A stretch of 16,537 bases of DNA from the NCBI GenBank assembly GCA_913054055.1, contig CAJXIT010000033.1, positions 1-16,537 of the forward strand. The letters are read 5' to 3'. The stretch comes from an uncultured Thalassolituus sp. Lineage in GTDB: Bacteria > Pseudomonadota > Gammaproteobacteria > Pseudomonadales > Oceanobacteraceae. The translations under genes were made by a program, and so were the position numbers. Positions 5,893 to 14,312 of the stretch are shown here, piece after piece (position 1 is the first letter of the stretch; every line of letters begins with the position of its first letter). The notes under the pieces were generated by a model. The model ran no database searches. It was given only the letters and a program-made list of their open reading frames with translations, and was not told the DNA's origin.

Positions 5893-6903
5893 TTAATTTA
5901 CTTGTGCTTCAAGCTGCTGAATAGATTCTACCAAACGCTTCGCCATTTCTTGTGGCGAACCTGTAAACTCTACCGCACCGGTTTCACGGCAAGCATCTGG
6001 CATAGCACTGCTTGCACACGTTTCACTGCTTTGCGCCCAAACAGGCACATTAAATTCTTTGAGAGACTGAACGGCTTCTGCCCCGTCATTGCCCATTCCG
6101 CTAAACAATAGAACACCCGCATTAGGAAACACTGCATGTGTATTCAGTATTAATTGATCCACAGACGGCCCATATGGCCCCGGCCAAGGCGTGGGTAATA
6201 ACCTTAATACCCCGTCTTCGCTAAACTTTGCCTCCCGATCAGCAGGGACAATCAATACTTCTCCCGCTCTTAGTGAGTCTCCGCCCTGTGCCACAGATAA
6301 TTTAAAGTGGGCATGTCGAGCAAGCACTTGAGCTAACACAGGTACAAACTGAGCATCTATATGCTGGCCGTAAATAAATGCAACAGGTAAACCCTTAGGC
6401 AATGCATCTAAAAACTCTTTAACCGCTTCAGGGCCGCCTAATGAGCTGCCAATCACCCAGACATGCTTGGCGTGTTCGCCTTCTTTAAGCGCTTGTATAT
6501 TTGCAGGCAAGGTTAAAGCTTGTGCAGGTTTGTTTTGCGCTTGTTCTTCAATGGCTTTTAAACTGGTTTGAGCTTGAATTAAATCACTGCCCAATAATTG
6601 TTTAATTTTTGCGTAAAGGTTTTTTTCCCACTTCGGGTAGCCACGATCCTGTTTACTTGGGGCTGACTCAAAACCTAACAAAATCGGTTGATCTAATTCT
6701 AAAAATGCATCCAGTAACGCATCATCATCTCTTAAATCAACCAGCCATGCAGACACATCATTATCAAAGCCTTTTAACTCTAAAGTTTGGGGGCTTAATG
6801 AAACCACTTCACAACCAAAATCTTCAATTGCACTTCTTAATCGGTGTTGCTGCAGAGAATTCTCTGCAACAACGGCCAGTTTAATTGGCCTAAATTCTGA
6901 CAC
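5893..6903 (-). CDS. chpB: CheB-type methylesterase ChpB
   Basis: ChpB should remove methyl groups from glutamates on the PilJ receptor, opposing PilK. The 336-residue protein has a receiver-like N-terminal domain (about 8-105) and a CheB catalytic domain (about 147-330). The catalytic triad is visible as Ser154 in GSSLGG (152-157), His181 in YGQH and Asp273 in GMGNDG (269-274). The receiver is eroded: the usual Asp-Asp pair reads Ala13-Glu14, the phospho-acceptor position keeps Asp56 (LVDL), and the segment that should hold the conserved Thr/Lys is short and unclear. Translation starts at a GTG whose first base is the last base of the chpA TAG stop (TAGTG), so it is probably translationally coupled to chpA. 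Function is confident for the esterase; phospho-regulation is doubtful. Confidence 0.93.
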   Translation of the reverse strand: MSEFRPIKLAVVAENSLQQHRLRSAIEDFGCEVVSLSPQTLELKGFDNDVSAWLVDLRDDDALLDAFLELDQPILLGFESAPSKQDRGYPKWEKNLYAKIKQLLGSDLIQAQTSLKAIEEQAQNKPAQALTLPANIQALKEGEHAKHVWVIGSSLGGPEAVKEFLDALPKGLPVAFIYGQHIDAQFVPVLAQVLARHAHFKLSVAQGGDSLRAGEVLIVPADREAKFSEDGVLRLLPTPWPGPYGPSVDQLILNTHAVFPNAGVLLFSGMGNDGAEAVQSLKEFNVPVWAQSSETCASSAMPDACRETGAVEFTGSPQEMAKRLVESIQQLEAQVN

Positions 6904-9900
6904 TAAGCAGGTTCCGTAAGCTGAGAGATGGCCCCTAACAATTTATCCTCTTGGAAGGGTTTACCCATGTAATCCGTTACACCAATGGCCATTGCACGTT
7001 CTTTGTGTTTTTCACCGGTACGTGACGTAATCATAATAATTGGAATATCTTTTAGTTGAGAGCTGTGACGCATTTGTGTCGCCACTTCAAAACCATCCAT
7101 ACGAGGCATTTCGATATCTAACAACACGACATCTGGTCGGTAATCTTGCAACGTGGCCATGGCGTCTACACCGTCTTTGGCGGTGCGTACTTCATACCCT
7201 TGACGTTCTAACAGACGAGTCGTCACTTTTCGTACTGTTACCGAGTCATCCACTACCAATACTGAAACAACGGAGTCTTCCACTGGCGCTGCCAACTGAG
7301 CTTCTGCTTGATGCTCAATTTCCATGTGCTGCTTGTATTCTAAGCTGTTCACATGACGCATCATATTTGGTAAATCAAGAATGATTACAACGCTACCGTC
7401 ACCCAGTATGGTGCCACCAGACACACCTACCACTGAGTTGAATTGAGGCCCTAACGCTTTTACAACAATTTCACGAGAACCCATTAAGGTATCCACTTGA
7501 ATCGCTGCAGGTTGAGCACCGCGCACCAATACAACCGGCATAGGTACATTGGAATCAGGCAGTTTTGCTTGGTTTTCGTCACGTAACAAGTGTCCTAAGT
7601 ACTCTAATTGGTATTCACGGCCAGCGTAGTGATAAACAGGACGTTCTTGTTTATACAATTCACGTAAATTATTCGTGCTAACACGCACAATACCTTCAAT
7701 ACTGTTAAGCGGGATTGCGAATAAAGCGTCACCCACTTTTGTCATTAAGGCTCGGTTAACCGATACCGTAAATGGTAAACGAATAACAAATTCTGTGCCT
7801 TGACCAGGCTGTGAGTTAATCACAACCGTGCCACCCACCTGTTTAATCTCGCTGTTCACAACATCCATGCCCACGCCGCGGCCAGAGATTTGCGTCACTT
7901 GCTCAGCGGTACTAAAGCCTGCTTGTAAAATAAATTGCAGTACTTCTTGATCAGGGATTTGTGAGCCTTTTTCTAACAGGCCACGCTCAACGGCTTTGGC
8001 TCTCACTTTTTCTAAGTTAACACCGGCACCATCATCTTGTAGTCGTAATACCACATCACTGCCGTCACGAGATAAATCTAAACGAATGCTACCCACTTCA
8101 GGCTTGCCTGCAGCGATACGACCTTCAGCGCTTTCTAAACCGTGATCCACCGCGTTACGTAGCATATGCTCTAACGGAGAAATTAAGCGCTCTAATACGC
8201 TTCTATCCATTTCACCGTCGGCATTGTTAACTTGCAGGTCTACTTGTTTGTTTAATTCAGAACTCACCTGACGCACGATACGGCGCAGACGAGGCACCAT
8301 TCGGGCAAACGGTACCATGCGAGTTTTCATCAAACCTTCTTGCAGTTCGGTATTAACACGAGACTGTTGAAGCAAAAGGGTTTCAGCGTCACGGGTTTTA
8401 TCCAGCAACGTGGATTTGATATCCATTAAATCCGATGCAGATTCCACAAGAGAACGAGATAACTGCTGCAACTGACTGTAGCGGTCCATTTCCAGTGGAT
8501 CAAAGTCTTCATAATCTGGACCTTGTTGCTCACGACGGAACAGCACTTGTGCTTCCGTTTCCATATCCAAACGACGCAGCTGATCTCGAAGGCGATCCAG
8601 CGTGGCGTCCATATCTTCAAGTGAATAACCAAAGTCTGTCACTTGGTTTTCTAAACGGCCGCGGCTAATAGATGTCTCACCAGCCAGGTTAACCAATCCA
8701 TCTAATAGATCGGCTGGCACCTTGATCATTTCTTGTGGGCCAGCGCGCTTCGCTTGTTGCTTGTCTTCTTCTTTTTTCGCTTTAACTGTTTGCTCTGGCT
8801 TGCGATGTAACGGCACTACATTAGTCGCATCTTCCAACGCCACTTCTTCGTCATCACTGCCTTCTGCTTTCTCAGACGCCGATGACAATGCTTGAGCTTC
8901 AGTGTTAACAGGTGCAACGGTTTGAGAGAGAATTGGCCCTTGGGCACCTTCTCGTAACCACAATTGAACACTGTCCACTCGAGCCATGATCACATCATAT
9001 TGTGAATGCAGTAACTGGAAGAGTGCCTCATCCCCTTGCTCATTATTCACAAGACGATTATTTAACTCTGTTTCCATGTCATGGGCGAGATCGCCGATGT
9101 CACTTAGGCCACTTATGCGTGCGCCGCCTTTTACTGTGTGTAACACACGTTGAATGGCTTCGTTGTGCTCTGGATTTTCTGGTTCGGCCTGCCAAGCTTG
9201 GATGTGAGTATCTAACTCTTCCATTAGCTCTTCAGCTTCTTCCATAAATATTTCAACAATTTCAGCATCGGCTTCAATTGCCATTTGCTCAACGGTTATG
9301 GATTCTGGCTCATCCGCTGCCACCTCAGGCACAGACAAAGTAATTTCTTCTGAATCAGATTCCGCTTCATCCGTTTTACTTGCCACTGAATCGGTATTCA
9401 CCGGAGTTTGCTGAGGTAAATCTAGAGATTCACCAGCAATGTATAACTGAATGGCTGTAATAAGCTCAGGGGCTGCTTTTATTGACCCGCCCTGTTTCAA
9501 GCTTTGAACCATATCGCTTAAGCGGTCATGACAGATATGCAACAACTCAAACAATTGATTGTTGGCGGATAATTTTCCTAAGCTAAGACCTTCATACAAG
9601 TCTTCTAACTCATGAGCAAGGTCACCGACCGCATTAATTTCTGACATGCGTGCACCACCTTTAAAGGTGTGTAAATCACGCTGAAGCTCTGCCACTTCTA
9701 ATAGATTATCGCGATCCCCTTCCCACTTATCTAAAGAGGTACTAATAGAATCCACTAACTCTTCTGCTTCTTCTAAGAAAATTTCCAGTAGCTCAGGATC
9801 AATATCGCTTTGGGCAAACTCTTCTGCAGCATCAATTGATTCAGGGATCACCAACGCTTCTGCTTGTTCAGCATTGGTATTATTTTCTTTAGCTACCGAA

Positions 9901-12900
9901 ATTTTAGCTTGAACAGGGGTGCCGCCTAAGCGAGAAATCAACTCATTCTCTGGTAATAATGCCTGACTCGCGGCCACCATATCCATCATATTAAGCAGGC
10001 CTTCATGACCCAGCTTAATATCTTCTACTATTTCATGGTCGGCAGGCAAACCCGCTGACATGATCTTGTTATAAGCAATAATTAAGGCTTCGCACAAGGC
10101 AACAATTGGCAGAAGCTCTGCCATCTGAGCGCCTTTTTCCAAGGTCTCAATTTCATCAATGATGGTTTCTAAAAATTCGTAATTTTCAGATTCGGTTTCC
10201 CAGCGCTCCAATAAACTTTCGGCATCCGTTAAGATATCCATGCCTTCCGACAAAAATATCGTTAATACCTGGGGATCAATATTCTGATTGGCACTGGTAC
10301 CTAAACTTTGGTGAAAATTTTGCACCAATTGACCGGTTAAGCGCTTAACATCCGCTGCAAGATCTTGGCTGCCCGCTATGGGTTCCATATCTTGATTATT
10401 TAATTGCTGATGCCCATCATCTATCAGATCTTTTCCGCGAATAAATAAGTGCACGATTTCGGCGGTTGTATCAACATGGTAAGCGCATAAATCACGGGTG
10501 AAATTTTCAAGAACCGCGGCAACATCTGCAATATTCTCTATATGCGCCATATGCGCGCTGCCTTTCAATGTATGAAAAGCACGTTGTAGTTCGTCACTAA
10601 TAGGTGTGGTGTAATTTTCTTGCTGAGCCGTTTCGATAAAGTTTTGTACAACTTCTAGATGTGTTTCCAGTTCTTGACTAAAAACTTCTAATAACGCCTC
10701 ATCGATAATACTGTCATCGCTAGATTGAGTTTGTTGCTCAGCAACCTCCTCATCTTCCAAAACCAATTCTACTTCTTGCTCTGATTCCGCTTCTTCCGCT
10801 TCCGCAATAGATTCTGACTCTGATCCTGCCCAAGCTTCTACTGCCTCGCCCTTAGAAAGAGCATGTGCATATTCTTGGATTGCCGCAACATTAACCGAGC
10901 ATGCTTTACGATTCTTAAATGCATCAATCAAAGTTGGAATTTGTACAACTGTATAGTCAACAATATCAATGAAATTTTGATTTACAGCAATCGTATTATC
11001 GATCATGCGGTTAAACATGTTCTCGATAGACCAAGCCGTTTCACCAATGTCTTCAGCACTTACCATACGACCACTACCTTTTAAGGTATGGAATGCACGT
11101 CGAGTAGTGGTTAATGCTTCTTCATCACTTTGATTAGCTTTATAGATTGGCCAAAACTCTTCGATGGTCTCAAGAACTTCTTCAGCTTCTTCTAAAAAGA
11201 TCTCAATGATTTCATCATCAATTAAGTCATCATCTTCATCGTCTAATTCAAACTCTGAGGTCGAAACCTGCTCTGTCACTTCTTCAGGGAGAGTTTCAGT
11301 TTCTAAGCTATCGAGCGTAAGGGCTTCGTCTAATGCGATCTCTGCATCATTCTCAACATCCATTACTGGTAATTCAGAGATTTCTGCTAACGAATCGCTT
11401 AACTGTGTATTTAACTCTTTGGCTTCTTGCGCCTCCACTTCAAGCGGATCTAGCTCAGCGCTTTCTTCTATCTCAATATCGTCAAGCTCAATAACTGGTA
11501 ATTCTTCAGTATCATCTGATACCGCCAGCTCTAGTCCGTCAACTTCATCAAGCTCAACACCATCATTAACATTAAGTTCTTCATTAACAAAAGAATCTTC
11601 TTGCGCAGCAACATCGACATCCAATGAAATTTCTTCATTAGAGTTCTCTTGTTGAAAATCTTCTGTTCCAAAGTCGACTTCGATCAAGTCATCTTCTTCA
11701 AACGCTTCTGAAGTCAATACACCATCTTCTGGAGAGAGGTCATTGGCTGTTAGATACGGCAGTATAGCTTCTCTAGAGCGAGCCAAAATACCAACATCAA
11801 CAGATTGAGAGTTTTCTTCTAAACGTTCTAAGAAATATTCAATACCACTTAATGCTTCGGCTAACGCGTGCATTAATAAGTCAGCAGGTTTATCTTGAGA
11901 GTCCACATGCTTCTGTAAAATATTTGAACAAGAGCGTGCAATATCCGCCGCCTCTACTTGCGGAACCATAATTAATGTTCCGCGCAGATTCATTAATAAA
12001 TCGGCTGCTTCTCCCAATAAAGACAATTCGGTATTTTTTATATACTCAACAATCTTATCTTTAATCTGTTCAACCAGATTTTTCGATTCTTTTAAAACTA
12101 CCTGCTGAGCATCATTTAACTGAATAACTTCAGGAGCAGCAATTTCCTCACCACCACCAAAGCGATCACTCAAACCCACCAATGATGCTTCGACGTAAAG
12201 CAGGGCACCTGCAATGTCCATTAACTCGGTATTATTGGCAGACTTTTGTGAAGATACAAAATCATCTAAAGCGGCATACTGCTCAAGAATAACTTTTCTT
12301 GGGGTACCCAAGCCAAGCATGCCCATGGTATCGCCGATTTGCTTGAAGCCTGGCAACAATCCTTCTAACTGACTGGCGTCAGCTCCTTTACCTTGAACTA
12401 AAACATCTAAGGTTTCTTTAAGGCTTGTAATTTCTTCGATTAAAGCAACCGCAACGCTGCCCATAGTGTTTTGATCAGGGCCGCTTAATGCGTCACGTTC
12501 TGCATCTACTTCTGTGCTGGTTGGCAATGCATCATAAAGATCAAACTCTTTTCTAACCGCTTCAATTCTTGGGGTATTCACCTCAGACTTAGCAACGTAA
12601 AACAATAAGTTTTTGAGTAAGTCTTCAGGAATTTTATCAAGCGATGCCGAGCCGTTAGAGATAAGCTTTTTAAGTTCTGGCTCTAAACGTTTTAATAGTT
12701 CTTTTATACCGCTGTTAAGTGCAACACCATTATTAGTGACGCCTTCTAAAGCCGCAGCTGCAACAGACCATAAAGCACCTGCCGGTGTTTTATTTAACAG
12801 CTTAGCTAAGCGCGCAGTAACTTTTTGAAGGTATTCGGTATTATGCTCAACGTCTTTACCCTTTAATAACCCCAGTAAAGCCACTTGATACATTTGACGC

Positions 12901-13406
12901 AGTTTTCTTACTAAGTCGACAAACTGCTTATCTGAAAATTGCTGACGCTGCTGCTCATTAATTGGCGCTGCATCTTTAATATTAGGTTGAAACAAAGACG
13001 TTTCAGACAATAAACTTTCGCCACGTGCGCCACGCAAATCATTTAATACTGGCAGCAGTACAACAGGTAGATCACGATGACCAAGCTTTATGTGATCTAA
13101 GTAATTAGGCAATTGCAGAATAGCCTGCATCAGTACTTCACGGGCTTCCGCAGCATCGCTAATGGAATCATCAATCATGGCTTGTGCCACGCCTTCCATT
13201 TCTTCAGCGAGCATGGCTGCGCCGTAGAACTCTACCATTTGTAGTGTTCCGCGAACTTGATGTAAATAAGTCAAACAGAATTTCATGCGCGCAGTATCGT
13301 CTGGTGACTCTACATAAGCCTCCAATTCATATTGCGCCTGTTTCAAGACTTCTTCGATTTCGCCTTTAACCCAGTCAAGGGCTACGTAATCATGGCGACC
13401 GCCCAT
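6903..13406 (-). CDS. chpA: Type IV pilus chemosensory hybrid histidine kinase ChpA (multi-Hpt CheA)
   Basis: The CheA-like core kinase of the pilus chemosensory array: it autophosphorylates on Hpt histidines and passes phosphate to its own receiver and to PilG/PilH-type regulators. Layout (2167 residues): Hpt-like module with His49 in LHQVRG; a helical FimL-like region (about 115-555) with a module whose phospho-site is Met472; an acidic linker (560-724); Hpts with His773 and His945 (both HTLKGS); a degenerate module with Glu1087; Hpts with His1246 (HTFKGG) and His1423 (HTVKGG); a dimerisation segment from about 1560; the ATPase domain (N-box Asn1751, G1 DDGAG at 1791-1795, G2 GRGVG at 1842); a CheW domain (about 1885-2025); and a complete receiver (Asp2053/2054, phospho-acceptor Asp2097, Thr2127, Lys2149). 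The frame is open from a TTG at 13424, but the ATG at 13406 has GGAG 5 bases upstream. It lies 29 bases after pilK. Confidence 0.97.
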   Translation of the reverse strand: MGGRHDYVALDWVKGEIEEVLKQAQYELEAYVESPDDTARMKFCLTYLHQVRGTLQMVEFYGAAMLAEEMEGVAQAMIDDSISDAAEAREVLMQAILQLPNYLDHIKLGHRDLPVVLLPVLNDLRGARGESLLSETSLFQPNIKDAAPINEQQRQQFSDKQFVDLVRKLRQMYQVALLGLLKGKDVEHNTEYLQKVTARLAKLLNKTPAGALWSVAAAALEGVTNNGVALNSGIKELLKRLEPELKKLISNGSASLDKIPEDLLKNLLFYVAKSEVNTPRIEAVRKEFDLYDALPTSTEVDAERDALSGPDQNTMGSVAVALIEEITSLKETLDVLVQGKGADASQLEGLLPGFKQIGDTMGMLGLGTPRKVILEQYAALDDFVSSQKSANNTELMDIAGALLYVEASLVGLSDRFGGGEEIAAPEVIQLNDAQQVVLKESKNLVEQIKDKIVEYIKNTELSLLGEAADLLMNLRGTLIMVPQVEAADIARSCSNILQKHVDSQDKPADLLMHALAEALSGIEYFLERLEENSQSVDVGILARSREAILPYLTANDLSPEDGVLTSEAFEEDDLIEVDFGTEDFQQENSNEEISLDVDVAAQEDSFVNEELNVNDGVELDEVDGLELAVSDDTEELPVIELDDIEIEESAELDPLEVEAQEAKELNTQLSDSLAEISELPVMDVENDAEIALDEALTLDSLETETLPEEVTEQVSTSEFELDDEDDDLIDDEIIEIFLEEAEEVLETIEEFWPIYKANQSDEEALTTTRRAFHTLKGSGRMVSAEDIGETAWSIENMFNRMIDNTIAVNQNFIDIVDYTVVQIPTLIDAFKNRKACSVNVAAIQEYAHALSKGEAVEAWAGSESESIAEAEEAESEQEVELVLEDEEVAEQQTQSSDDSIIDEALLEVFSQELETHLEVVQNFIETAQQENYTTPISDELQRAFHTLKGSAHMAHIENIADVAAVLENFTRDLCAYHVDTTAEIVHLFIRGKDLIDDGHQQLNNQDMEPIAGSQDLAADVKRLTGQLVQNFHQSLGTSANQNIDPQVLTIFLSEGMDILTDAESLLERWETESENYEFLETIIDEIETLEKGAQMAELLPIVALCEALIIAYNKIMSAGLPADHEIVEDIKLGHEGLLNMMDMVAASQALLPENELISRLGGTPVQAKISVAKENNTNAEQAEALVIPESIDAAEEFAQSDIDPELLEIFLEEAEELVDSISTSLDKWEGDRDNLLEVAELQRDLHTFKGGARMSEINAVGDLAHELEDLYEGLSLGKLSANNQLFELLHICHDRLSDMVQSLKQGGSIKAAPELITAIQLYIAGESLDLPQQTPVNTDSVASKTDEAESDSEEITLSVPEVAADEPESITVEQMAIEADAEIVEIFMEEAEELMEELDTHIQAWQAEPENPEHNEAIQRVLHTVKGGARISGLSDIGDLAHDMETELNNRLVNNEQGDEALFQLLHSQYDVIMARVDSVQLWLREGAQGPILSQTVAPVNTEAQALSSASEKAEGSDDEEVALEDATNVVPLHRKPEQTVKAKKEEDKQQAKRAGPQEMIKVPADLLDGLVNLAGETSISRGRLENQVTDFGYSLEDMDATLDRLRDQLRRLDMETEAQVLFRREQQGPDYEDFDPLEMDRYSQLQQLSRSLVESASDLMDIKSTLLDKTRDAETLLLQQSRVNTELQEGLMKTRMVPFARMVPRLRRIVRQVSSELNKQVDLQVNNADGEMDRSVLERLISPLEHMLRNAVDHGLESAEGRIAAGKPEVGSIRLDLSRDGSDVVLRLQDDGAGVNLEKVRAKAVERGLLEKGSQIPDQEVLQFILQAGFSTAEQVTQISGRGVGMDVVNSEIKQVGGTVVINSQPGQGTEFVIRLPFTVSVNRALMTKVGDALFAIPLNSIEGIVRVSTNNLRELYKQERPVYHYAGREYQLEYLGHLLRDENQAKLPDSNVPMPVVLVRGAQPAAIQVDTLMGSREIVVKALGPQFNSVVGVSGGTILGDGSVVIILDLPNMMRHVNSLEYKQHMEIEHQAEAQLAAPVEDSVVSVLVVDDSVTVRKVTTRLLERQGYEVRTAKDGVDAMATLQDYRPDVVLLDIEMPRMDGFEVATQMRHSSQLKDIPIIMITSRTGEKHKERAMAIGVTDYMGKPFQEDKLLGAISQLTEPA

Positions 13407-13411
13407 AGTGG

Positions 13412-13415
13412 CTCC
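13412..13415 (-). promoter_or_regulatory. Ribosome binding site deciding the chpA start
   Basis: GGAG on the minus strand lies 5 bases before the ATG at 13406. A longer frame could start at TTG (13424), but that codon has no ribosome binding site and would place this GGAG inside the coding region. The resulting N-terminus, MGGRHDYVALDW, also looks like the ChpA family start. Confidence 0.75.
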
Positions 13416-13435
13416 GCTATCCAATTATTCTAATA

Positions 13436-14305
13436 TTATGCACGCTTTCTAAATGCCGTTATGGATTCACCCTTGATGGATTCCAATTGCTCATGTTCCC
13501 AATCCACAATTTCTCCCATACCAATCAAGAGCAGTCCGCCAGGTGCTAATCGATCCACTAAATGGTTCAATATTTCCTGTCGACGCCAGCGGCGAAAGTA
13601 AATCAAAACATTTTGACAATAAATAATATCTCGTGGGGTTTTTGCCACTTGATCTAATTGCAAAATATTCACCTGTGCAAAACAGGTTTTTCTTTTCAAT
13701 GAATCCGTAATCGTATAAATATCGTTTTTTTGTTGCTCAAAGTAATGTTTAACATAATGTTCTGACATTGCTTGCAAACGACGCGAATCGAATTCTGCTT
13801 TTCTAGCCTTACTTAAAACAGGAATACTGATATCTGTTCCCGTCACTAAAAAGCTTGGCTCGTCTGTGAATGATCGCAATATTTCATTTGCAACCATGGC
13901 CAGACTATAAACCTCTTCACCGCTTGAACAGCCCACACTCCAAATATCAAGTGGTGTTTTTTTCGTATATTGCTTTTGATGGCTGGCAATAAATTTTGCC
14001 ACATAGTCAAATGCTTCAGGATCACGAAAAAAACGTGTTTCTTGTACTGTTAAGCTATCGACCAATTTTGCCCATTCAATTTTACCCATAGGTTCATGAA
14101 CAACTTGATCGTAATATCTTTGGTAATCACTCACGCCAACTTCACGCATACGCTGCATTAGGCTAGATTGTAAAAATGATTTCCGATGTTCTGCTACAAA
14201 AATTCCGGTGCGAGCTTCCAGCAGTTCTCTCCATAAAGAAAACTGCTGTTCCGTCATTTCAGGTAAAGCCCTTAAAGACCAACCATGGACAGGTGCTTCA
14301 TTCAT
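13436..14305 (-). CDS. pilK: CheR-type receptor methyltransferase PilK
   Basis: PilK should methylate glutamates on the PilJ receptor with SAM, the adaptation step opposed by ChpB. The 289-residue protein fits CheR: an N-terminal helical domain (about 15-85), then TVQETRFFRDPEAF (86-99), the SAM-binding motif SVGCSSGEE (123-131), GTDIS (156-160), QNVLIYF (231-237) and the strand APGGLLLIGMGE (254-265). In chemotaxis CheR proteins the QNVLIYF motif usually reads RNVLIYF; here the first residue is Gln231. The ATG at 14305 comes 7 bases after the pilJ stop. The ribosome binding site is weak, so translation may depend on ribosomes leaving pilJ. No signal peptide or membrane segment is seen. The gene order pilJ-pilK-chpA supports the specific name. 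Confidence 0.95.
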   Translation of the reverse strand: MNEAPVHGWSLRALPEMTEQQFSLWRELLEARTGIFVAEHRKSFLQSSLMQRMREVGVSDYQRYYDQVVHEPMGKIEWAKLVDSLTVQETRFFRDPEAFDYVAKFIASHQKQYTKKTPLDIWSVGCSSGEEVYSLAMVANEILRSFTDEPSFLVTGTDISIPVLSKARKAEFDSRRLQAMSEHYVKHYFEQQKNDIYTITDSLKRKTCFAQVNILQLDQVAKTPRDIIYCQNVLIYFRRWRRQEILNHLVDRLAPGGLLLIGMGEIVDWEHEQLESIKGESITAFRKRA

Positions 14306-14312
14306 CAGCTAA

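Noticed and set aside
7040..7384. Plus-strand open frame of 114 codons opposite the chpA receiver region
   Set aside because: Lies entirely over the well-conserved receiver and CheW end of chpA. No ribosome binding site or family resemblance.
11164..11655. Plus-strand open frame of 163 codons, serine-rich, opposite chpA
   Set aside because: It is the antisense shadow of the acidic Glu/Asp linker of chpA, whose GAA/GAT codons read as Ser-rich codons on the other strand. It has no ribosome binding site and no recognisable domain.
13407..13424. TTG at 13424 as chpA start
   Set aside because: No ribosome binding site precedes it, while the ATG at 13406 has GGAG at 5 bases and a family-like N-terminus.
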